Part shown: in pieces, positions 1 to 10,246 of the stretch
Numbering within the stretch: position 1 is the stretch's first letter
How the letters are laid out: every line of letters starts with the position of its first letter
DNA from: Chromohalobacter canadensis
GTDB lineage: Bacteria > Pseudomonadota > Gammaproteobacteria > Pseudomonadales > Halomonadaceae
Assembly (NCBI RefSeq): GCF_034479555.1
Contig: NZ_CP140151.1
Location: 3,162,001 to 3,226,000, forward strand
Direction of reading: 5' to 3'
Length of the DNA stretch: 64,000 nucleotides
Made by a program: the position numbers and the translations under genes
Notes under the pieces: generated by a model
The model's input: only the letters and a program-made list of their open reading frames with translations
Databases searched by the model: none
Told to the model about the DNA's origin: nothing

Positions 1-16
1 GAGCATTGGGGTGATA

Positions 17-45
17 CTCGTCATCTTTTGTCATGAAGCTGTCAT
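17..45 (+). promoter_or_regulatory. Pho box (PhoB operator) upstream of first pst operon
   Basis: Two TGTCAT-type half sites lie 11 bp apart: TTGTCAT at 28-34 and CTGTCAT at 39-45, separated by GAAG. This is the arrangement PhoB recognises in place of a -35 element. A third, weaker TCGTCAT sits just upstream at 18-24. The first pst gene starts about 60 bp downstream, so PhoB activation under phosphate limitation is expected. Confidence 0.8.
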
Positions 46-106
46 CTTAATTGGGCATCTTAGGTGTCGCGAAGGTTGAACACTCTCATCGACAGGAGTT
101 ACCCGC

Positions 107-1132
107 ATGAACCGTATCCTCAAGACTACCGCGTTAGCCGCTGCCGTGATGAGCGTCGCGGGTGTCGCTCAAGCGCAGGACGACACACGCGAGCAGCTAC
201 GCATCGTCGGTTCCAGCACCGTCTATCCGTTTGCCAGCTACGTCGTCGAGGAGTTCGGCGCGACCACCGAGTACCCGACGCCGGTCATCGAATCCACAGG
301 CTCGGGCGGCGGTTTGCGTTTGTTCTGTAATGGGGTCGGATTGGACACGCCGGACATCAGCAATGCCTCGCGTCGGATGAAGCCCTCCGAATTCGAGCGC
401 TGCCAGGAAAACGGCGTGACCGACATCACCGAAGCGAAAATCGGCTATGACGGGATCGCATTCGCCGAGTCCAACGCCAATGAGCCGGTCAACTTCACGC
501 GTGAGCAGCTCTTCCTTGCGCTGGCCGCCAAGGTGCCCCAGGACGGTGAACTGGTCGATAACCCCTACACCAAGTGGAGCGACATCGACTCCTCGCTGCC
601 GGATCGTGAAATCGAAGTGTACGGCCCGCCGACTACTTCGGGTACGCGCGACGCTTTCGAGGAACTGGTGATGGAAGCTGCTTCCGAAGATATGGAGGCT
701 TACGGCGGTGAAGGTTATACCGATATCCGTCAAGATGGTCCCTATGTCGATGCCGGCGAGAACGATAACCTCATCGTTCAGCGTCTCCAGGAAAACACCA
801 CCTCATTCGGTATCTTCGGCTATTCCTTCCTCGAAGAGAACGCCGATGTCCTGACGGCTGCGAGTATCGACGGCGTATCGCCTGAGCCTGAAGCCATCAG
901 CTCCGGTGACTACCCTGTGTCGCGTTCGCTGTTCTTCTACGTCAAGAATCAGCATGCCGACAGCGTGCCGGCCATGTATCCCTACGTCGATTTGTTCATG
1001 GGCGAGCAGATGATCAGCCCGATGGGCTACCTCAAGGGTCTGGGACTGATCCCGCTGCCGGAAGATATGCGTGAACAGCAGCGTAACGATGTCGAGAATC
1101 GCGAGAGCCTTGAACTCAGTGATCTGAAATAA
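107..1132 (+). CDS. pstS: Phosphate ABC transporter substrate-binding protein (first Pst system)
   Basis: A 341-residue periplasmic phosphate-binding protein. It has a signal peptide (basic N-terminus, hydrophobic core, cleavage near AQAQ, about residue 24). The phosphate-binding loop motif IVGSSTVYPF follows at about residues 33-42 and a TGSGGG loop at about 64-69, as in the PBP-like PstS subgroup. The start is set by an AGGAG 8 bp upstream. It differs clearly from the second PstS at 4812, so the two are distant paralogues, not a recent duplication. It is expected to deliver phosphate to PstC/PstA encoded downstream. It is preceded by a strong Pho box and followed by two RNA hairpins that separate it from pstC. 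Confidence 0.9.
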   Translation: MNRILKTTALAAAVMSVAGVAQAQDDTREQLRIVGSSTVYPFASYVVEEFGATTEYPTPVIESTGSGGGLRLFCNGVGLDTPDISNASRRMKPSEFERCQENGVTDITEAKIGYDGIAFAESNANEPVNFTREQLFLALAAKVPQDGELVDNPYTKWSDIDSSLPDREIEVYGPPTTSGTRDAFEELVMEAASEDMEAYGGEGYTDIRQDGPYVDAGENDNLIVQRLQENTTSFGIFGYSFLEENADVLTAASIDGVSPEPEAISSGDYPVSRSLFFYVKNQHADSVPAMYPYVDLFMGEQMISPMGYLKGLGLIPLPEDMREQQRNDVENRESLELSDLK

Positions 1133-1155
1133 GGCCGTACGTGGACCGATGAGAT

Positions 1156-1225
1156 GGCCGGCGGCTTATGCTGCCGGCCCATTTGCTTGACGGGCCCTAA
1201 AGGCTTGATGGCTCCCACCGGGAGC
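1156..1225 (+). other. Two intercistronic hairpins between pstS and pstC
   Basis: First stem GGCCGGC (1156-1162) pairs with GCCGGCC (1173-1179). Second stem GCTCCC (1211-1216) pairs with GGGAGC (1220-1225). There is no strong T-run, so these look like mRNA-stabilising or partial attenuation elements that would keep pstS expressed above the permease genes. That role is inferred. Confidence 0.5.
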
Positions 1226-1247
1226 AACGTTATCCTGAGAGACCGAC

Positions 1248-2504
1248 ATGCCGACGAATAACGTCTTCCTGCTGTTCTGTGCGGTGCTCTTGGTGCTAGG
1301 GGGAGTCGCTTTCACCCTGAGCCGCGCCAAGGCCGCCCGCGTGCGTGCCACGGGCATGACGATGCACGCACAGCCGGATCAATATGCCTGGTTCGCGGTC
1401 CTCGCTACCGCTGGGCCAGCGCTTCTGGTCAGCGCCCTGGGGGCGTTTGCCCTGTTGCTGATGGGGGCGGAGATCCCCACGATTTATCTCTTGACGGCGA
1501 GCCTGATCATCGCGGTGATCGGCTTGGTCATGGGCTTGAACCAAGTGCGCCCCGACTTCCATGCTCGGCGCGCCATCGAAGGGGTCATTCGCAAGCTGCT
1601 GGCGGCCGCGGCGATGATCTCGATTCTCACCACGCTGGGCATTCTGTTGTCGATCATCACCGAGGCCCTGCGTTTCTTCCAGATGCATAGCTTCTGGGAC
1701 TTCGTGACTGGCACCACCTGGAATCCGGGAGCGAGCTTCCTCGACGCCGCCGGGCGTGGCGATGAGGGTGGCAGTGCCGCGCAGTTCGGGTCGATCCCGC
1801 TGTTTGCCGGCACGTTCATGATTACCTTGATTGCCATGCTGGTGGCGATCCCCTTCGGTCTGGGGGCCGCCATCTACATGGTGGAGTTTGCGCCCCTGCG
1901 CATTCGCAAGGCCGCCAAGCCGGTAATCGAGGTGCTGGCGGGGATCCCCACCGTGGTATACGGCGTCTTCGCGGCCTTGACCGTGGCTCCGCTGGTGGTG
2001 GATATCGCCGGGCTTTTCGGGCTCGATGCGTCTTACTCCAATGCTCTGGCACCGGGCTTGGTGATGGGCATCATGATCATTCCGTTCATCTCCTCGCTTT
2101 CTGACGATGTCATCAACTCGGTCCCCAATAGCCTGCGGGAAGGGGCCTTGGCACTGGGTATCACCAAGGCGGAAATGGTGCGCAACGTGGTGGTGCCTGC
2201 CGCCGCACCGGGGATTATTTCGGCCTCGTTGCTGGCCGTCTCCCGCGCCTTGGGGGAAACCATGATCGTCGTCATGGCGGCCGGTATGCGCCCCAACCTG
2301 ACAGCCAATCCGCTGGAAGACATGACCACCGTGACGGTGAGCATAGTCGCGGCGCTGACCGGCGATCAGGAATTCGAAAGCGCCCAGACACTCTCGGCCT
2401 TTGCCCTGGGACTGGTGCTATTCATCGTGACGCTGACGCTGAATGTGGTGTCGGTATTCATGATCCGCCGCTTCCGCGAGAAGTACCGCGTCAACAACCT
2501 GTAA
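1248..2504 (+). CDS. pstC: Phosphate ABC transporter permease PstC (long form)
   Basis: A 418-residue inner-membrane permease with BPD_transp_1-type membrane segments. The transmembrane domain responsible for ATPase coupling carries the EAA-like loop (GALALGITKAEMVRNVVVPA) at about residues 295-314. It is about 100 residues longer than the second PstC (5935): an N-terminal region with two extra hydrophobic segments and a linker precede the core. Spacing to pstA is 17 bp, consistent with one operon pstS-C-A-B. It would pair with PstA to form the phosphate channel. Confidence 0.9.
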   Translation: MPTNNVFLLFCAVLLVLGGVAFTLSRAKAARVRATGMTMHAQPDQYAWFAVLATAGPALLVSALGAFALLLMGAEIPTIYLLTASLIIAVIGLVMGLNQVRPDFHARRAIEGVIRKLLAAAAMISILTTLGILLSIITEALRFFQMHSFWDFVTGTTWNPGASFLDAAGRGDEGGSAAQFGSIPLFAGTFMITLIAMLVAIPFGLGAAIYMVEFAPLRIRKAAKPVIEVLAGIPTVVYGVFAALTVAPLVVDIAGLFGLDASYSNALAPGLVMGIMIIPFISSLSDDVINSVPNSLREGALALGITKAEMVRNVVVPAAAPGIISASLLAVSRALGETMIVVMAAGMRPNLTANPLEDMTTVTVSIVAALTGDQEFESAQTLSAFALGLVLFIVTLTLNVVSVFMIRRFREKYRVNNL

Positions 2505-2521
2505 TCCGATAGGTCGAGAGC

Positions 2522-3688
2522 ATGAGCCAATCGTTCGAAGAAATTTCCGCGCAGCTCAAGAAACGCCACCGGCGTTCGGCGCGCATGAAATGGATGACCA
2601 TGGGCGCCTTGATCCTGTCGGCGGCATTCCTCGTCGTGTTCATTTCCGACATGGTGGTGCGAGGGTGGCCCGCGTTTCAGCAGGCGCAGATACAGGTCGA
2701 GGTCAGCTATGACGAGCAGTCCCAGGAGTTACCACTCGCGGCTGTCGATGAGGACGTCCGGCCGCTGATCTCGCGCGGGTTTTTCCGGCCCTTGCCACGG
2801 CAAATGGAAGACAATCCGGCGTTGATGGGCACGACCCAGACCCAGTGGGTGATTGCCGATAGTCGGGTCGATCAGTTCCTCAAGGGTAACGAGGATCGGC
2901 TGCGTCCCGCTGACAAGGAAACGCTCGAGGCACTGGTCGAAGAGGGGCGCGCAGCGCTGAAGTTCAATACCACCTTCTTCACCACCGGCGATTCCAAGAT
3001 GCCGGAACTGGCGGGGATCGCCTCGGCGGCCATCGGTACGGTAATGACCATGCTGGTCACCATGGCGGTATGTTTTCCGATCGGCGTAATGACGGCCGTC
3101 TATCTCGAGGAGTTCGCCCCCGACAACAGATTGACGCAGCTCATCGAGATCAATATCAATAACCTGGCTGCTGTACCGTCCATCCTGTTCGGTCTACTGG
3201 GGCTGGCAATCTACATCAGTTTCTTCGGGGTGCCACGTTCCTCGCCACTGGTGGGCGGGTTGACCCTGGCGCTGATGACGCTGCCGGTGATCATCATCTC
3301 GACACGTGCGGCCTTGCGCAGTGTGCCGGATAGCATTCGTCACGCTGCCTTCGGGGTGGGCTGCTCGCGCTGGCAGGTCGTACGCGATCACGTACTGCCG
3401 GTGTCGCTGCCGGGCATCCTGACCGGCTCGATCATCGGCCTGGCGCAAGCCATGGGGGAGACCGCACCGTTGATCATCGTGGGTATGGTGGCCTTCATCC
3501 CCGACGCCTCGGTATCGATCACAGACGCCTCGACGGTAATGCCGGCGCAGATCTTCACCTGGGCCAGCGAGCCGAATAGTGCCTTTGCCGAGAAAACGGC
3601 GGGCGGCATCCTGGTGCTTTTGGCGGTGCTGATCTTCCTTAACGCTCTCGCCGTCTGGCTACGCAACAAATTCGAACGCCGCTGGTAA
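2522..3688 (+). CDS. pstA: Phosphate ABC transporter permease PstA (long form with periplasmic insert)
   Basis: A 388-residue permease. One N-terminal membrane segment (about residues 26-46) is followed by roughly 110 mostly polar residues (about 50-160) before the conserved permease core starts near residue 170. That polar insert is absent from the second PstA here (283 residues). The core keeps the EAA-type loop ([19 protein letters not shown]) at about residues 275-293. The long PstC/PstA form is known from several Proteobacteria; the role of the periplasmic insert is not clear. A spacer of 26 bp separates it from pstB. Confidence 0.88.
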   Translation: MSQSFEEISAQLKKRHRRSARMKWMTMGALILSAAFLVVFISDMVVRGWPAFQQAQIQVEVSYDEQSQELPLAAVDEDVRPLISRGFFRPLPRQMEDNPALMGTTQTQWVIADSRVDQFLKGNEDRLRPADKETLEALVEEGRAALKFNTTFFTTGDSKMPELAGIASAAIGTVMTMLVTMAVCFPIGVMTAVYLEEFAPDNRLTQLIEININNLAAVPSILFGLLGLAIYISFFGVPRSSPLVGGLTLALMTLPVIIISTRAALRSVPDSIRHAAFGVGCSRWQVVRDHVLPVSLPGILTGSIIGLAQAMGETAPLIIVGMVAFIPDASVSITDASTVMPAQIFTWASEPNSAFAEKTAGGILVLLAVLIFLNALAVWLRNKFERRW

Positions 3689-3714
3689 GCGACTTCCGAC
3701 AGGACATCATCGCC

Positions 3715-4611
<897 letters not shown>

Positions 4612-4636
4612 TGCCTGACAACGCGAATGACTTTGC

Positions 4637-4659
4637 AGGGCGCTTCGGCGCCCTTTTTT
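4637..4659 (+). terminator. Rho-independent terminator of first pst operon
   Basis: Stem AGGGCGC (4637-4643), loop TTCG, stem GCGCCCT (4648-4654), then a run of six T. The sequence is textbook and lies 25 bp after pstB. Confidence 0.9.
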
Positions 4660-4673
4660 GTGCGTATGGATCT

Positions 4674-4742
4674 GACTCTCCGGGGAGAGTCATTATCACG
4701 GAAATGACATATATATGAAATATATGCGAGCTAATGTTTAGC
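4674..4742 (+). promoter_or_regulatory. Cluster of dyads upstream of second pst operon
   Basis: A perfect dyad GACTCTCCGGGGAGAGTC lies at 4674-4691. Next come CATATAT (4708-4714) mirrored by ATATATG (4720-4726), and GCTAA (4730-4734) mirrored by TTAGC (4738-4742). No clear Pho box was found between 4660 and 4811. The AT-rich centre could hold the promoter, and the dyads are candidate operators for an unknown regulator. Confidence 0.4.
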
Positions 4743-4811
4743 ACTGAGAGTGTTAGCAACCTTCGCAACGTCGTTACCACTCCTTCACATGACGAATAAT
4801 GGGACGTAACC

Positions 4812-5852
4812 ATGTTAAAGACGAGTTGTTCAGCATTGCTTGCTGGTATATTGGCACTTCACGGCATTCAGGCAAGCGCGCAGGAGACCATGACGGGCGC
4901 CGGCGCTACGTTCCCGTACCCGGTATATTCCCAGTGGGCGGACGATTATCAGGACGCCAAGGGCATCGGCCTCAATTATCAGGCCATCGGTTCCGGTGGT
5001 GGCATCAAGCAGATAACCGCCAAGACCGTGACCTTCGGTGCCAGTGATGCCCCCCTCAAGAAAGATGAGCTCGACGAGCATGGGCTGATGCAGTGGCCGA
5101 TGATCATGGGCGGTGTCGTGCCGGTACTTAACCTGCCGGGCACCGAGAAAAATTCACTGAAACTCGATGGCGAGACCCTGGCGGATATCTATGCCGGGAA
5201 AATCACGCATTGGGACGATGCGGCGATTGCCGACCTCAATCCCGATGTCGATCTACCCGATACGGCGATTACGCCGGTGTATCGAGCCGAAGGCTCGGGT
5301 ACCAACTTCCTGTTCACGCACTACTTATCGCAAGTGAACGATGAATTTGCCGACACTATCGGTGAAGGGAAGTCAGTGGCTTGGCCGGCTGGCGTAGGCG
5401 CCAAGGCCAATGCGGGGGTCGCCAAGCAAGTCGCCGAGACCGAAGGGGCGATTGGTTATGTCGAGTTCGCTTATGCCAAGCAGAACGATCTTGATCACAT
5501 CCGTTTGCGCAATCATGACGGTGAATACGTCGAGCCCAGCAGCGATAGCTTCAAGGCCGCTGCAGCCAATGCCGATTGGAGCAACGCGCCCGGGTTCTAT
5601 CTGGTGCTGACCGATCAGGTTGGCGCAGACAGCTGGCCGATTACCGGCGCGTCTTTCATCCTCATGCATAAGCAGGTGGAAGATCCGGCCGCAGCCAAGC
5701 GCGTGCTGGAATTCTTCGACTGGGCGTATGCCAACGGCGGCGACGCAGCCAACGAGCTCGACTATGTGCCCATGCCTGAGAACGTGGCCGATCAGGTTCG
5801 CGATAGCTGGGGTGATATCGAAGGACCGCAGGGTGAGTCGATCTGGCCGTAA
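4812..5852 (+). CDS. pstS: Phosphate ABC transporter substrate-binding protein PstS (classical, second system)
   Basis: A 346-residue protein resembling enterobacterial PstS. A signal peptide ends near ASAQ (about residue 23). The phosphate-binding segments are TGAGATFPYP (about 28-37), GSGGGIKQI (about 60-68) and RAEGSGTNF (about 158-166), with the TFGASDAPL loop between them. It binds periplasmic phosphate for PstC2/PstA2. It is followed by a strong hairpin, then pstC, mirroring the arrangement in the first operon. Confidence 0.94.
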   Translation: MLKTSCSALLAGILALHGIQASAQETMTGAGATFPYPVYSQWADDYQDAKGIGLNYQAIGSGGGIKQITAKTVTFGASDAPLKKDELDEHGLMQWPMIMGGVVPVLNLPGTEKNSLKLDGETLADIYAGKITHWDDAAIADLNPDVDLPDTAITPVYRAEGSGTNFLFTHYLSQVNDEFADTIGEGKSVAWPAGVGAKANAGVAKQVAETEGAIGYVEFAYAKQNDLDHIRLRNHDGEYVEPSSDSFKAAAANADWSNAPGFYLVLTDQVGADSWPITGASFILMHKQVEDPAAAKRVLEFFDWAYANGGDAANELDYVPMPENVADQVRDSWGDIEGPQGESIWP

Positions 5853-5879
5853 GCCAGGAACCGTCTCTCCCATGTCGAA

Positions 5880-5906
5880 ACCGGTCGCGGGCAATCCGCG
5901 GCCGGT
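5880..5906 (+). other. Intercistronic hairpin after second pstS
   Basis: An 11-bp stem (5880-5890 with 5896-5906, one G-U pair) encloses a GCAAT loop. No T-run follows. It is probably an mRNA-stability or differential-expression element between pstS and pstC, by analogy with other binding-protein operons. Confidence 0.5.
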
Positions 5907-5934
5907 GCCTGTTATGTCAACGCGGTGAGATATC

Positions 5935-6882
5935 ATGCACGTTTCCACCAAGCGCCTTGCCTCGTCTCGGTTTGCGTTTCCCGGTGCCAGCGACAAGGAA
6001 ATACGCATTCTCAAGCGTAATGCGCTGATCGATCGAGCGTTCGAGCGTTCGACACAAGCATTTGCCTTGGCCGTGTTATTGCTGCTGGGCGCCATACTTG
6101 TCTCTTTGTGCGTCTCGAGTTGGGATACGTTGTCCGCGCATGCGGTCGATTTCCTGACCGGCGACCGTTGGGCTGCCAACATGGAGATATTCGGTGCCTT
6201 GCCAGCGATCTACGGCACCTTGGTGACATCTTTGATCGCTGTGGCGATCGCGGTTCCTGTCTCGTTTGGCATCGCCATCTTTTTGACCGAAAAGTGCCCG
6301 GAGATACTCCGCCGTCCGCTGGGCATTACCGTGGAGCTATTGGCGGGAATTCCATCGATCATCTATGGCATGTGGGGCGTCGAAATGCTGGCGCCTTTTC
6401 TCAACCACATCTTTCCGGATTTGTTTCCGGCTGGCTCGGGGCTGGCCACAGCCGGCTTGGTACTGGCGATCATGATCATACCTTTCATTACCGCCATCAG
6501 CCGTGACGTGATGCTCACGGTGCCACCTATAACGCGGGAGTCGGCCTACGGACTGGGGTGCACGACATGGGAAGTCGTACGAGGAGTGATTTTCCCTACC
6601 GTGCGTCACGGCATGATGGGAGGCGTCGTTTTAGGCCTCGGTCGCGCATTGGGCGAGACCATGGCCGTGACCTTCGTCATCGGCAACAACTTGTTTTTTC
6701 ATCCCACCATCACGGGGCAGGGCACCTCGATCGCTGCCTTGATCGCCAATCAATTTCCTGAAGCCGATGGCGCACAGCGTTCTGCTTTGCTGGCGCTAGG
6801 GCTGGTGCTATTTCTGATTACTTTTGCCGTGTTGGCAACCGCGCGATACATGCTCAATCGTATCGAGCGGCGCGCGGCCTGA
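5935..6882 (+). CDS. pstC: Phosphate ABC transporter permease PstC (second system)
   Basis: A 315-residue permease of normal family length with six predicted membrane segments. The first is at about residues 42-62 (LAVLLLLGAILVSLCV). The EAA-type loop is ESAYGLGCTTWEVVRGVIFPT at about 202-222. It is followed 15 bp later by pstA. The ATG at 5935 is preceded by GTGAG. It forms the membrane channel with PstA2. Confidence 0.93.
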   Translation: MHVSTKRLASSRFAFPGASDKEIRILKRNALIDRAFERSTQAFALAVLLLLGAILVSLCVSSWDTLSAHAVDFLTGDRWAANMEIFGALPAIYGTLVTSLIAVAIAVPVSFGIAIFLTEKCPEILRRPLGITVELLAGIPSIIYGMWGVEMLAPFLNHIFPDLFPAGSGLATAGLVLAIMIIPFITAISRDVMLTVPPITRESAYGLGCTTWEVVRGVIFPTVRHGMMGGVVLGLGRALGETMAVTFVIGNNLFFHPTITGQGTSIAALIANQFPEADGAQRSALLALGLVLFLITFAVLATARYMLNRIERRAA

Positions 6883-6897
6883 TACAGGGAGAATATC

Positions 6898-7749
6898 TTG
6901 CGTCACTATACGAGCGCGCTGTATCGGCGCCGACGTTTCGTCAACCGCTGTGCCATGGTGCTATGCCTACTGGCCGCTTTTTTCGGGCTCGCTTGGTTGG
7001 TATTGATTCTGGGCACCTTGATGGTCAAGGGGGTGTCCGCGCTGTCCTTGGATGTCTTCTTCGAGCGCACGCGTATGCGCGATGGTGGCCTGGGCAATGC
7101 CATTCTCGGCTCCTTGATACTCACCTCTGCGGCCACGGCAATCGGTACGCTGGTCGGTGTCGCGGCAGGTACGTGGCTGGCGGAATATGGCGGCAAGTCG
7201 CGGTTGGCCCGGGCGGTGCGCTTCATCAATGACGTGCTGCTCTCCGCACCCTCCATCATCATCGGCCTTTTCGTCTACGCGGTGCTGGTGCTACCCATGG
7301 GGCATTTCTCTGGCTGGGCTGGTATCGCGGCGCTAACGGTCATTATCGTACCGGTGGTAATTCGTTCCACCGAGGACATGCTCAATCTGGTACCTACAGA
7401 GTTGCGCGAAGCGGCCTCGGCATTAGGAGCGCATCGTTGGTGGGTGGTGAGTCGGGTTTGTTATAGCGGCGCACGGGCGGGCATCGTCACCGGTATTCTG
7501 CTGGGGGGAGCGCGCATCAGCGGTGAAACGGCGCCGTTATTGTTCACGTCACTCAATTCCAACCAGTGGAATTTCTTCGATATGCAGGGAGAGATGCCCA
7601 ACCTGCCGATGACGCTATATCAAAACATGACGATAAATTCGTTCATTCCCGACCTCGTCAATCTGGCCTGGACCGGAGCGATGATTCTGACCTTGGGCAT
7701 CCTGATACTCAATATCGTCGCGCGCTTCGTGTCGCGCCAGTCGCACTAA
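6898..7749 (+). CDS. pstA: Phosphate ABC transporter permease PstA (second system, TTG start)
   Basis: A 283-residue inner-membrane permease. The likely start is TTG at 6898, chosen because AGGGAGA lies 6-8 bp upstream and no nearby ATG preserves the first membrane helix. The conserved permease loop [18 protein letters not shown] is at about residues 168-185. It lacks the large periplasmic insert of the first PstA. It sits between pstC and pstB in the same operon. Confidence 0.92.
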   Translation: MRHYTSALYRRRRFVNRCAMVLCLLAAFFGLAWLVLILGTLMVKGVSALSLDVFFERTRMRDGGLGNAILGSLILTSAATAIGTLVGVAAGTWLAEYGGKSRLARAVRFINDVLLSAPSIIIGLFVYAVLVLPMGHFSGWAGIAALTVIIVPVVIRSTEDMLNLVPTELREAASALGAHRWWVVSRVCYSGARAGIVTGILLGGARISGETAPLLFTSLNSNQWNFFDMQGEMPNLPMTLYQNMTINSFIPDLVNLAWTGAMILTLGILILNIVARFVSRQSH

Positions 7750-7780
7750 GCTTCGACGCTGTTTTCAAAGAGACATTGCG

Positions 7781-8608
7781 ATGACAATCAGTGAAGGTTT
7801 CATGTACCCGCTCACAAAACATGAACAAGCATCTCCTTCGTCGATCGACGAGGCCCCGGCCAAGTTGCGCGTTGAAAACTTGAATTTCTTCTATGGCAAG
7901 ACGCAGGCGCTGAGAGATATTTCGCTCGATGTGCCCGCTAACCGGGTGACGGCTTTTATCGGACCCTCGGGCTGTGGGAAGTCCACGTTGCTACGTTGTT
8001 TCAATCGAATTCACGATCTTTACGCCGGTCCGCGCAGTGAAGGGCGCATCCTCCTCGATGGGCAGAACATCAATGCGCGAGGTGTTGATGCCAATTTGAT
8101 AAGAGCACGTATAGGTATGGTGTTTCAGAAGCCGACACCATTTCCCATGTCGGTGTTCGATAACATCGCATTCGGCATCAAGCTTTACGAACGTTTGTCA
8201 TCCCACGCGATGCAAGAGCGCGTTGAGTGGGCCTTGCGCAAGGCGGCCCTTTGGGACGAGGTCAAGGATAAGCTTAACTACAGTGGTCAGGCGTTATCTG
8301 GAGGACAGCAACAACGGCTTTGTATTGCACGCACAATCGCGGCCAAACCGGATGTCATTCTGCTCGATGAACCAACGTCGGCGCTCGATCCGATTTCCAC
8401 GGGATATATCGAGGACTTGGTAAACGAACTCAAGCGGGATTACACGCTGATGATCGTGACCCACAATATGCAGCAGGCTGCGCGGATTTCGGATTACACG
8501 GCCTTTATGTATCTGGGTGAGCTCGTCGAGCATGGTGAAACCACGCAAATATTCACAAAGCCAACGCAAAGCAAGACGGAAGACTATATCACCGGCCGTT
8601 TTGGGTAA
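7781..8608 (+). CDS. pstB: Phosphate ABC transporter ATPase PstB (second system)
   Basis: A 275-residue ATPase with Walker [10 protein letters not shown], signature LSGGQQQR, Walker [13 protein letters not shown] and a C-terminal EDYITGRFG identical in pattern to PstB proteins. The ATG at 7781 has AAAGAG upstream; an in-frame ATG at 7805 is also possible. It is the last gene of the operon; no phoU follows in this window. Confidence 0.93.
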   Translation: MTISEGFMYPLTKHEQASPSSIDEAPAKLRVENLNFFYGKTQALRDISLDVPANRVTAFIGPSGCGKSTLLRCFNRIHDLYAGPRSEGRILLDGQNINARGVDANLIRARIGMVFQKPTPFPMSVFDNIAFGIKLYERLSSHAMQERVEWALRKAALWDEVKDKLNYSGQALSGGQQQRLCIARTIAAKPDVILLDEPTSALDPISTGYIEDLVNELKRDYTLMIVTHNMQQAARISDYTAFMYLGELVEHGETTQIFTKPTQSKTEDYITGRFG

Positions 8609-8622
8609 TATGGATACTGGTC

Positions 8623-8853
8623 ATTGCGCGCAATCGATGCACTTGTGGCGTAATCGAGGGTCAGGCGCTTGGCCTGACCAGAACACCATACCCGCCACGA
8701 AGATCGAACGCAGCCGCCCAACAGGCTGGTGACCGTAGGTTCCTGCATCCCGGTCACGATGCCTGAAAGCAGCATATAGGCCAAGATGCCCCAAGCGTTA
8801 TGCAACAAGATGACAGCGATGCCCCGTTTCGCTTCCTTATCCGGTGCATGGGA
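8623..8853 (-). pseudogene. Possible coding remnant downstream of cfa
   Basis: After the cfa stop codon the same minus-strand frame stays open for about 88 codons, to a stop at 8584-8586 inside pstB. It reads like a soluble-then-membrane segment (KEAKRGIAVILL, then HNAWGILAYMLLSGIVTG). There is no good start codon or ribosome site for a free-standing gene. It may be the decayed end of a membrane-protein gene. I do not recognise the family. The region also holds a perfect 8-bp hairpin, GGTCAGGC/GCCTGACC (8659-8679). Confidence 0.3.
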
Positions 8854-10020
8854 TTACGACGTGATGCGTTGATAGCCACCGACGATACCCGGTTTGGCGA
8901 GCACCCACTGCCATAACTGGATATCGCGAGCACGGAAGGCCGCCGCGCAAGACAACAGGTAGTAGCGCCACATGCGGTAGAATTCATCGCCGTAGCGGCC
9001 CTGGAACTGGGGCCAGTGGTGCTCGAAGTTTTCCCACCAGGCCATCAGCGTCTTGTCGTAGTCGGCACCGAAGTTGTGCAGGTCTTCGGTGACGAACAGC
9101 CCGCCGGCCGCGTCGCCGATCTGGCCGATGGAGGGCAGGTCTCCGTTGGGGAAGATGTACTTGTCGATCCACGGGTCCGGTGTGCTTTCACGGACGTTTT
9201 TGCCGATGGTGTGCAAAAGAAAGAGACCGTCATCCTTAAGGCAACGATGAGCGACTTCCATGTACTCGCGGTGGTTCTTGCGGCCCACGTGCTCGAACAT
9301 GCCGATACTGATGATGGCGTCGAACTGCTCGTCTATCTCGCGATAGTCTTGAAGCCGAAATTCCACGGGAAGCCCCTTCTTCATCAAGGACTTCCCGTAG
9401 TCGGCCTGCTCGCGCGAGATGGTGAGGCCGACGCACTCCACGCCATAGTGCTCGGCGGCGTAGGCCATGAAGCTGCCCCAGCCGCAACCGATGTCGAGAA
9501 TGCGCATGCCGGGCTTGAGATCCAGCTTGCGACAGATCAGGTCGAGCTTGGCCTCTTGCGCAGCATCCAGGGTCTCGGCGTCGTGCCAGTAGCCGCAAGT
9601 ATAGGTCATGCGCTTATCGAGCATGGTGGCGTAGAAGTCGTTGCCCAGATCGTAATGCGCTTCGCCGACTTTCCAGGCGCGCTTGACGCTCTGCAGGTTC
9701 GTGAGCTTGGCCCGCAGGGCGTGAAAGACCAGCTTCGAAGGCTGCACGGCTTTGTCGATATCGGCGCGTAGCAGCCGAAAGAAGAATTCGTCGAGGCGTT
9801 TGGCGTCCCAGTGACCGGCCATGTAGGCTTCGCCGAGCCCGAGATTGCCTTCGGCGAGCGCACGGTCGAAGACATCCGAAGAATGGACCTGCATGTCCCA
9901 CGGGCGCGTCCCGTTGATCTGGATGTCGGCGCGTGCCAAGAGATCGGTGACGAAACGATAGCTCTTGTGCTGCTCGATGGCTTTGGAGGTAGTGCTGGTT
10001 TCCTTGAGTGGAGCATTCAC
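8854..10020 (-). CDS. cfa: Cyclopropane-fatty-acyl-phospholipid synthase
   Basis: A 388-residue enzyme (family about 380). It transfers a methylene from S-adenosylmethionine to cis double bonds of membrane phospholipid acyl chains, which hardens membranes in stationary phase and under acid or salt stress. The SAM-binding motif ILDIGCGWGSF is at about residues 174-184, after the Cfa-type segment HYDLGNDFY (about 122-130). The start is GTG at 10020, supported by AGAGGA 9 bp upstream. It is monocistronic by position, with 226 bp of upstream spacer containing a perfect TATAAT. Confidence 0.95.
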   Translation of the reverse strand: MNAPLKETSTTSKAIEQHKSYRFVTDLLARADIQINGTRPWDMQVHSSDVFDRALAEGNLGLGEAYMAGHWDAKRLDEFFFRLLRADIDKAVQPSKLVFHALRAKLTNLQSVKRAWKVGEAHYDLGNDFYATMLDKRMTYTCGYWHDAETLDAAQEAKLDLICRKLDLKPGMRILDIGCGWGSFMAYAAEHYGVECVGLTISREQADYGKSLMKKGLPVEFRLQDYREIDEQFDAIISIGMFEHVGRKNHREYMEVAHRCLKDDGLFLLHTIGKNVRESTPDPWIDKYIFPNGDLPSIGQIGDAAGGLFVTEDLHNFGADYDKTLMAWWENFEHHWPQFQGRYGDEFYRMWRYYLLSCAAAFRARDIQLWQWVLAKPGIVGGYQRITS

Positions 10021-10103
10021 TGCAATGTTTCCTCTTGCTCATGCCTCCAGTGGGAGTGGAAGCTTATTTTGGCTTTTTCGCTCTGCTCTTAGGCTAGTCG
10101 AAC

Positions 10104-10109
10104 ATTATA
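10104..10109 (-). promoter_or_regulatory. Candidate -10 element for cfa
   Basis: A perfect TATAAT on the minus strand lies about 85 bp upstream of the cfa start, without a good TTGACA at 16-18 bp. The weak -35 would fit stationary-phase sigma use, as known for enterobacterial cfa. That regulation is inferred. Confidence 0.4.
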
Positions 10110-10142
10110 CGGCATTGACACCGTTTGCACGCTACCGAGTTA

Positions 10143-10179
10143 ATAGTTTTTATAGATTGTGCATGACGTAAAAAACTAT
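10143..10179 (-). other. AT-rich inverted repeat between arsJ and cfa
   Basis: ATAGTTTTT (10143-10151) is mirrored by AAAAACTAT (10171-10179) with a 19-bp loop. It lies downstream of arsJ and upstream of the cfa promoter, so it could be a weak terminator or an AT-rich promoter-proximal element. Confidence 0.3.
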
Positions 10180-10246
10180 AGGGAAGGTATCTGCCGCGTT
10201 GCTAGGGGACGACGGCAGACAATCACCATGTGTGTATGCAGCACCC

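Noticed and set aside
8659..8679. Hairpin GGTCAGGC/GCCTGACC as terminator of pstB2
   Set aside because: The stem is good but neither strand has a T-run; kept only as a mention within the remnant region.
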